Shown here: positions 57,745 to 64,000 of the stretch, one piece after another
How the letters are laid out: each line of letters opens with the position of its first letter
How positions within the stretch are numbered: the stretch's first letter is position 1
From: Mytilus trossulus
Lineage: Eukaryota > Mollusca > Bivalvia > Mytilida > Mytilidae
NCBI RefSeq assembly: GCF_036588685.1
Contig: NC_086381.1
Span: 68,331,436 to 68,395,435 of the forward strand
Reading direction: 5' to 3'
DNA length: 64,000 nt
Translations under genes and position numbers: made by a program
Notes under the pieces: generated by a model
Told to the model about the DNA's origin: nothing
The model's input: the letters and a program-made list of their open reading frames with translations, nothing else
Database searches by the model: none

Positions 57745-57990
57745 AAGAAGATGTGGTATGAATGCCAATGAGACAGCTCTCCACAAGAGACCAAAATGAC
57801 ACCGAAATTAACTTTTAAAGGTCACCTTACGGCCTTCAACAACAAGCAAAATTCGATACTTCATAGTCTGATATAAAAGGCCCCGAAATGACAATGTAAA
57901 ACAATTCAAATGAGAAAACTAACAGCCTTATTTATGTACAAAAAATGAACGAAAAACAAATATCACTGAACCACTGAATTACAGGCTCCT
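57745..57990 (+). repeat. Dispersed repeat beginning AAGATGTGGTATGAATGCCA, copy b
   Basis: Matches 40765-41045 block by block (AGACAGCTCTCCACAAGAGA, CCAAAATGACACCGAAATTA, GGTCACCTTACGGCC, CCCCGAAATGACAATG, TTATTTATGTACAAAAAATG). Confidence 0.7.
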
Positions 57991-58559
57991 CACTGGAATG
58001 TTCATAATACATGTACACTTAATGTATGTTCATTATGAAATTAATAAAAAAAAAAAAAAAAATGGGAATTTTGGAAATGAAGGAGGAGGGTTGAAAAAAC
58101 ATTTTCCTGTCCCCAAGTACCTATGACTTATGATACTTTTCCTGAAATTCTTAAGTAATTAAATCTTTTACAAAATTCTTCCTAACACACTGTACATCCT
58201 TTCAAATACGCTCTGAATGCCCGCGATTTCGCGGGTGTGTTCTAGTTAATTTATATGATAACAAAATATCAGCGTTAAAGTACCAAGATAATGAGAGTTC
58301 AGACAAAAACCTTCGTTAGGACATAAAAGGCTCATTACATATAAAGACATTAATTAACAAGTATGATATTAAAATAATAGTATATCTTTATTTTATAGAC
58401 CTCCAGAACGCATTCGGCACCAAGTGCGGAGAAAGGGTTGCTTTTAAAATTGTTCAAATATAGGGGTGGTCAAAAACATACATTTTTTGATTGAGTTAAG
58501 TCTGCCAATTGATATTTTATCGTATGTTTTTATATGTTGTGATGTTATGCTATTGTTTC
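57991..58559. other. Stretch without gene
   Basis: Contains an A18-class homopolymer near 58048 and a small GCCCGCGATTTCGCGGGTG hairpin at about 58219-58237. Nothing else recognised. Confidence 0.4.
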
Positions 58560-58892
58560 AGAAAAAGGGAGAAGGTTTGGGCCCATTAAAACGTTTAATC
58601 CCGCTGCAAATGTTTGCACCTGTCCTAAGTCAGGAATCTGATGTACAGTAGTTGTCGTTTGTTTATGTAATATATACGTGTTTCTCGTTTCTCGTTTTGT
58701 TTATATAGATTAGACCGTTGGTTTTCCCGTTTGAATGGTTTAACACTAGTTATTTTGGGGCCCTTTATAGCTTGTTGTTCGGTGTGAGCCAAGGCTCCGT
58801 GTTGAAGGCCGTACTTTAACCTATAATGGTTTAATTTTTTAATTGTTGTTTGGATGGAGAGTTGTCTCATTGGCACTCAAACCACATCTTCG
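58560..58892 (+). mobile_element. Retroelement-tail repeat ending in an inverted copy of the AAGATGTGG repeat
   Basis: AACGTTTAATCCCGCTGCAAATGTTTGCACCTGTCC-type blocks (shared in order with 61060-61100) are followed by TTAGACCGTTGGTTTTCCCG, GTTTGAATGGTTTAACACTA and GTGAGCCAAGGCTCCGTG. It ends GGAGAGTTGTCTCATTGGCA / CCACATCTT, the reverse complement of the start of the 57745 repeat. The frames here are by-products. Confidence 0.6.
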
Positions 58893-59072
58893 TATATCTA
58901 TATATTTTATATTAGCAAAGACAGTTGAATTAAGTAGTCTAATAGTTATAACATTTATCGCCATTAAATGATGATCTCATATGTGTGAGCTTCCTAGATT
59001 ATTTATTTATTTATAACCTGATTATTTAGTATTTCACTCTTTCGTTATTTCTTAACGCATTTCTGTAAGATA

Positions 59073-59911
59073 ATATTAAACTGAGACAAAAAAAGTTTAG
59101 CAACACTTTTTTTTTTAACTTTTTTTTGTTGTTTCTGGATTTTTTTTTTAATTTTTACATCATTGGTATAATCCTTAGTTTTACCTGTAATTTTAAACAA
59201 TCGTTCTTTTTTTCCTGATCATTGATTTAGCGTCATTTCAGCTCAGTCTCACGTGTAATTGATGTTTTACCTTCTGTACATGTAATTTCAAAACGTTATT
59301 CAAAATTTCTTTTTCACTAACGTTTATAAACACACTATTGGTAAGAAAAACACATACACCTTTGAAAAAAATGCATTGGGCGTCAATCAGCCCTCTCCGA
59401 AAATGACCGCCAGAAAGCTCTTGAACGGTTGATGCTGGAATGGGTGTTGCTGACATCGTGGCTTGATTAAATTTGCATAACGCAACAGTTCAGAGACTAA
59501 AAAACAGATATCGACAAATGGCAACTGCACAGGATAGGTCGATATTTCGTAGACCAAAAAAAAATATCGTTTGGGGAGGCGCTACCTTCGCTTTCCGTCA
59601 ACACGTGACAAGTTTTTCCGTCCACAAAAGTAATGCACGACTAAGGGAAGCTGCTGGTTTACCTGCCAATCCTTCATTGGTGCACTTAGGACATGGCAGA
59701 GAATTTGATTTTGAATAACACTGTATTCATTTCTGTATTTTGACCCTCCCGCGCTCCATAAAAAGAAAATCCTAATGAATGTGAGTGATAAACATTCATG
59801 TTGCTTCTGGCATGTCATAATTCCATTTTGTTATTATTAAGATTATATGTTGTTATATTATGTTATAAGATAAAATTTCACATTTTTGTTGCTAAATTTT
59901 TTTGGCTCAAT
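59073..59911 (+). mobile_element. Decayed Tc1/mariner (Tc3-like) element
   Basis: The ends TGAGACAAAAAAAGTTTAGC-AACA (59082 onward) and TGTTGCTAAATTTTTTTGGC-TCAATAT (59887-59913) are inverted repeats next to TA dinucleotides. Between them lies the transposase relic 59384-59718. At about 840 bp it is shorter than an intact Tc1-type element, so internal sequence has been lost. Confidence 0.6.
59384..59718 (+). pseudogene. Tc1/mariner transposase remnant
   Basis: LSENDRQKALERL, then after a frame change AGMGVADIVA, a stop, and HNATVQRLKNRYRQMATAQD followed by a shortened R..RPKK block. This matches the N-terminal helix-turn-helix of Tc3-like transposases (xLSxxxRxxALxxLxAGMSxxxIAxxFxxxxxTVxRLxxRYRxTGxxxDRPRSGRPKK). 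The catalytic DDE region is missing or unrecognisable. Frameshift, stop and truncation make it inactive. Confidence 0.6.
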
Positions 59912-60117
59912 ATAAATGCAAATTAAAAAAATCGCACCTGGGCCTTCTCAAAATTAGGGCAAGTGCTCTTTAATTCTCTTTGACAGCTTCAGACATACTA
60001 ATTTTTAACTGGACCAAATCATTTCTTTAAACTAATTATGGCCGATTTTTTTTTTACAGAGTGATTGCATTCCCTAATATAAAACATGAAGAAGTAAATT
60101 GGGATCGGGGTGTAAAA

Positions 60118-60214
60118 AGAATTCAATCTAATTAAAATGTTGATCTCTGATACCGTTATAATTCATATGTAGTATAACGGAATCAGAGATCAATATTTTA
60201 ATTAGATTGAAAAG
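60118..60214. repeat. 97-bp near-perfect palindrome
   Basis: TTCAATCTAATTAAAAT, TTGATCTCTGAT and CCGTTATA on the left are mirrored by TATAACGG, ATCAGAGATCAA and ATTTTAATTAGATTGAA on the right. It interrupts the region just upstream of the reverse-transcriptase relic and looks like a MITE inserted there. Confidence 0.7.
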
Positions 60215-60231
60215 AATTGTACAAAATCTGA

Positions 60232-60743
60232 AAGCTGAATACTAAAATTTATGATAAAAGGGATGATTTTTCATTTCCCATCGTTAATTATCCATTTTTA
60301 GATGGTGACGTTCCCTTGTCACCATCTTACGGTGTTTATATATCTCAACTTGTACGATTCGCTCGTGTATGTAACAATGTTTTAGATTTTAACAAGAGAA
60401 ATTTATGTATTACTGAAAAATTATTACACCAGGGTTTTCGATATCACAAACTAGTCAAAACATTTACTAAATTTTATCATCGGTATAAGGACATCATTCG
60501 TAAATATAGCTCAACATGCAGACTTCTTATACGTTCAGGTATTTCACATCCAATTTTTATGGAAATATTCTTTATAAAGCACAAAGGTATTCACCTCAGA
60601 AACTAACAAAACCTTCGAATAGACTTATTAAGAAGGGATATAATTACGATACTGTTGTCAAGTCATTAAAGATTGCATATTTTGGCGTTAGTATTGAGTC
60701 ACTGATAAGGTCTTTGCATCGGAACTCAACACATTTATTCTAA
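60232..60743 (+). pseudogene. Retroelement ORF C-terminus (RT-associated), one frameshift
   Basis: The frame reads NTKIYDKRDDFSFPIVNYPF, then SPSYGVYISQLVRFARVC, LLHQGFRYHKLVKTFTKFYH and RLLIRSGISHP. A frameshift near 60550 moves it into the frame NFYGNILYKAQRYSPQKL and SNRLIKKGYNYDTVVKSLKI, ending at 60743. The KxYDKRDDFxFPIVNxPFL ... YGVYISQLxRxARxC pattern lies downstream of the reverse-transcriptase domain in a retroelement family abundant in bivalves. The same KLYDKRDDFDFPIV motif occurs just after the YIDD box at 62.6-62.9 kb. It is 5'-truncated. I cannot say whether the family is LINE- or Penelope-like. Confidence 0.7.
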
Positions 60744-61345
60744 AAACAGTTGTTGGCATGACACGGGTTATGTTCTTCTTTTATATGTTATAATGGTATG
60801 ATACTAAACCCCTAACGGGAAGGATTGTGCCTGATGTTCATATGATGAAATCATAATCTTTCAGTCAGTTTAATTGAAGTCTGGAGCTGGCATATCAGTT
60901 AACTGCTAGTAGTCTGTTATTATTTATGTATTATTGTCATTTTGTTTATTTTCTTTGGTTACATCTACTGACATCAGACTCGGACTTCTCTTGAACTGAA
61001 TTTTAATGTGCGTATTGTTATGCGTTTACTTTTCTACATTAGTTAGAGGTAAAGGGGAGGGTTGAACATGTTTAACCCCGCCGCATTTTTGCGCCTGTCC
61101 CAATTCAGGAGCCTCTGGCCTTTGTTAGTCTTGTTTTAATTTAATTTTAGTTTCTTGTGTACAATTTGGAATAAGTATGGCGTCCATTATCACTGAACTA
61201 GTATATATTTGTTGAGGGGCCAGCTGAAGAACGCCTCCGGGTGCGGGAATTTCTCGCTACATTGAAGACCTGTTGGTGACCTTCTGCTGTTGTTTTTTTT
61301 ATTTGGTCGGGTTGTTGTCTCTTTGACACATTCCCCATTTCGATT
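60744..61345 (+). mobile_element. 3' tail of the retroelement
   Basis: Directly continues the 60232-60743 ORF without a break. It carries the blocks found (inverted) at 9745-10083 and (diverged) at 16544-16790 and 58560-58640: AATCTTTCAGTCAGTTTAAT, GTCTGGAGCTGGCAT, GGGAGGGTTGAACATG, CACTGAACTAGTA and TTGTTGTCTCTTTGACACAT. Confidence 0.6.
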
Positions 61346-62244
61346 CTCAATTTTAGGTAATACTGTTCAGACTATGGACTATATTTGTAACACAAATCTC
61401 AGGACGATCGATTACTGTGTTTCCGAACCTAATAACATATTCAAATTTGGGTACCAAACTTTCTACGTTTAAATGAACAATTTTAACTATCAAGATATTA
61501 TAAAAAAAATATTAAAATATATCTAAAGGACGATATAATTGTTCCCAAATCTCACGCATAAAATACTAAAACCAAATTAGAGTTATCTATCTTTAGACAG
61601 AATATCAGCAAAATGAATTATTACTATATACGAAGGTGTTTAACGACATTTGACTACCCATGAGAATCTCGCAAGGTATTTAGTTTGTAGCGTTTTATTT
61701 GTTTATTCTCTGTTATTACCACTCTGGTTATAAGATAAGATAAGATATTTTTATTTCAACTAAAGTGCCCTTCAAGAGCAAAGTAATTTATTACAATGGT
61801 ATAACTACTGTTACAACAATGTTGACATAAATTATAAATATGAATTTAACTATTTCAATCCCTAGATGTGAATCCACAGCCAGATCAGAGCCATATCAGG
61901 CAGGGTATTCAGCTGATAGCAAGGATTTACCGTATTCTTGCTGGTAGTGTACAGTGGCTTTACCAAAGAATAAAATATAATATTTGTATTCTTCAAAGAG
62001 GATTTATAAAAAAAAAATATATAGCACACAAACAACATCATTCCATACCTTTGTAGAACAATGATATTTATAAATAGATGTAGTATAGACAATAAAAATG
62101 TTAGTAAATAAACTTTAATACAAAAATTAAACTGCAACATAAATAAAATAAATGTTATTTTGACATTAACCATTTTAATGAGACGTCTCAGTATAGTGTC
62201 TTTTCATCTCAGAGGACTCAGGTAATATATAATGACCGAGGTAA
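61346..62244. other. Stretch without recognised features
   Basis: AT-rich; short frames on both strands without motifs. No repeat shared with the rest of the window was recognised. Confidence 0.35.
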
Positions 62245-62574
62245 ACAAAACTTATCATATGTATATTCTTTTGGTAAATCTCCTTTTAAGAAAAGAGGGA
62301 CAAAAGATACCAAAGGGACAGTCAAACTCATAAATCTAAAACAAACTGACAACTTTATGGCTAAAATGAAAAAGACAAACAGAAAAACAATAGTACACAT
62401 TTCACAAGATAGAAAACTAAAGAATAAACAACACGAACCCCACCAAAAACTAGGGGTGCTCTCAGGTGCTCCGGAAGGGTATGCAGATCCTGTCCCACCT
62501 GTGGCATACGTCGTGTTGCTTATGTGATTACAAATCTGGTAAATAGTCTAATTCGGTAGGTCACATTCATGAAA
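62245..62574 (-). mobile_element. 3' tail of the minus-strand retroelement
   Basis: Contiguous with, and downstream of, the minus-strand reverse-transcriptase relic. The plus strand reads AAGATACCAAAGGGACAGTC, CAAACTGACAAC, AACCCCACCAAAAACTAGGG and GTGCTCCGGAAGGGTATGC. No similarity was seen to the 60.7-61.3 kb tail, so this is a different subfamily. Confidence 0.5.
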
Positions 62575-62890
62575 GGGAATTGGGAGATATATACTCCGTA
62601 TGTATAGGTGCTGCTGGAATGTTGCTACTGAAAAATGGAAATTTCACAATTGGAAAGTCGAAATCATCTCTTTTGTCGTAAAGTTTTGTTTTCAACCGAC
62701 CCTCATTGTCAATTACTAGATGCAAGTCAAGATATGAATCCGACTTAACTGTATCTGTAGTATCCTTTATCTCTAGTTCTTCGATGGGATATATGCGTTA
62801 CACGTAGTCACCAAATTTTAATTTGTTTAGTGCAAGAACATCGTCTATATAGCGGAAAGTAGAGTTAAAGAAAGATTCGTAACAATTTCT
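62575..62890 (-). pseudogene. Reverse-transcriptase relic with YIDD catalytic box
   Basis: The minus strand reads ESFFNSTFRYIDDVLALNKL, KFGDYV, stop, then ELEIKDTTDTVKSDSYLDLH, LVIDNEGRLKTKLYDKRDDF and DFPIVKFPFFSSNIPAAP. YIDD (62840-62851) is the metal-binding motif C of reverse transcriptases. The in-frame stop after DYV and the frame loss upstream of ESFF show it is dead. The KLYDKRDDFDFPIV block is shared with the 60.2-kb relic. Upstream coding is cut by another repeat (62965-63015). Confidence 0.72.
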
Positions 62891-62964
62891 TTTTTTAACT
62901 TGGCATCAGAAAATTGCCTCAAATTAATAAACGAGTCAGAACAGAACGAGGAAGAATATAATTT

Positions 62965-63015
62965 AAAAAAATAAGATGTGGTCTGATTGCCAATGAGACA
63001 ACTCTCCACGAGAGA
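62965..63015 (+). repeat. Fragment of the AAGATGTGG repeat
   Basis: AAGATGTGGTCTGATTGCCA followed by ATGAGACAACTCTCCACGAG matches the start of 40765 and 57745. Confidence 0.65.
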
Positions 63016-63019
63016 TCAC

Positions 63020-64000
63020 ATGCCTAATGAACATTTAATTTGTATTCAGTCTTTTTTCGATGCCATGCGCGTAGCTACGTTTACGTGAAAACGCCCGGGC
63101 GTACACTTGAATTGGGTAAACAAATTATTTTCATCTAAATAAAAATGAAAGAATTGGTTAACAGAACATCAATCTTCTACGTCTTTCTTCAATGGCTTGT
63201 AATTGCAAATAAAAGTGACGAAAATTAGTATCATATTATGATCATATTATATATTTGTTCATTTTCTGTCAAAGTCTAAATCTACAGTGAATTCTATATA
63301 CTCACTTTTCTTGTTTTTTATTAAGCAATTCATTATGTTCTAAAATTGGATATGTAGTTGGCATTTCGGTTTTAAATTTCATCAGCAGTGGCAATAATAG
63401 AACTATATGTACATGTAGGTTCATTACGTGGTACGTGGTTAAAGTTTGAAGATACCAATTAATAACTTTGTCAAACCTTCGTAAAATGTTACGGTAGCTG
63501 GACAAAAACTGTTTATGGTCAAACGAGTATTTAGAGCAAAATGAAGAAATTATACATGATGAGTATTATGAATAAAACGAATGTCTTTTACAATCTTGGT
63601 TTAAAATTTGTTACATATCAATTTTTTTTTTTAAACCTTCGTCGAATTTATTTAAACTTTCTTGGGTGCTTTTTTTCATGGTAAATTTCTGTATCAAATT
63701 TGTTTTCGTTCATTTTTGAGTTTTATACCGACAGGCGCAATTTAAGTCAGACTAGCCTGGTCACCTTTTATAATAACATATTGTAGAGGGAGGCAAGCTT
63801 TCAAATACTTTCTTTCATTGAAATGAGATTACGACTTCGGCTGAGAGGGCATGGTATATATTGTCCATTACATATATTAACAACATTTTGTATACAAATA
63901 ATACATTCTTTTTGAAGACAAAACCAGTTAAATATATTTAACAAAACTATCTGTCACAGTGATATATGAGGGTCTGGATTGGGGACAAAAGGGAGTTGGA
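63020..64000. other. Stretch without recognised features
   Basis: AT-rich to the end of the window. A short frame at 63302-63505 (-) shows no motif. Confidence 0.35.

Overview
The window looks like nuclear DNA of a marine bivalve, most probably a mussel (Mytilus or a close relative). It is AT-rich, has introns with GT..AG borders and AATAAA signals, and most of it is dispersed repeats of types I associate with mussel genomes. These include a hammerhead-ribozyme element, tRNA-derived SINEs, and retroelement tails with a stereotyped 3' sequence. The species call is an inference from those repeats; no marker gene is present.

Recognisable genes are few. (1) 827-1395 (+): the last two exons of an oxysterol-binding-protein-related protein whose body lies upstream of the window. 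(2) 7325-9004 and 14516-16213 (both -): two intronless-CDS paralogues of a RING-less tripartite-motif protein (two B-boxes, coiled coil, beta-propeller-like C-terminus), apparently a tandem duplication. Each has a splice acceptor immediately before its ATG, so an upstream non-coding exon is implied. (3) 12122-12440 (-): a candidate small secreted peptide gene with a clear signal peptide, read through one tiny intron or a frameshift. (4) 27994-38671 (+): a five-exon gene that I assembled from splice signals. It predicts a 204-residue secreted, furin-processed, cysteine-rich ligand with a PxCCxC terminus, resembling Spatzle/neurotrophin- or IL-17-type cystine-knot cytokines.

The rest is mobile DNA. 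Its centrepiece is 48156-54314, about 17.3 tandem copies of a 355-bp unit. Every unit carries a type I hammerhead self-cleaving ribozyme (18 ribozymes, 15 with intact cores), which is the structure of a retrozyme. A paralogous flanking copy at about 55034-55390 preserves the site without the insertion. Single, older copies of the same element lie at about 6.0, 10.3, 19.2 and 26.0 kb. A second notable element, 40061-42270, has 529-bp terminal inverted repeats beginning CACAGTG and a 5-bp target duplication AATGC, the end signature of the Transib/RAG-like transposon superfamily.

Other parts: palindromic or terminal-repeat MITEs at 0.4, 7.1, 10.8, 17.4, 23.2, 24.5, 27.3, 34.5 and 57.4 kb; a decayed Tc1/mariner element at 59.1-59.9 kb; reverse-transcriptase pseudogenes at 25.5-25.8 kb (-), 60.2-60.7 kb (+) and 62.6-62.9 kb (-, YIDD box visible); and a large segmental-repeat complex (45.6-57.1 kb) that encloses the ribozyme array. 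All splice models and repeat boundaries were read by eye, without alignment software or database searches.
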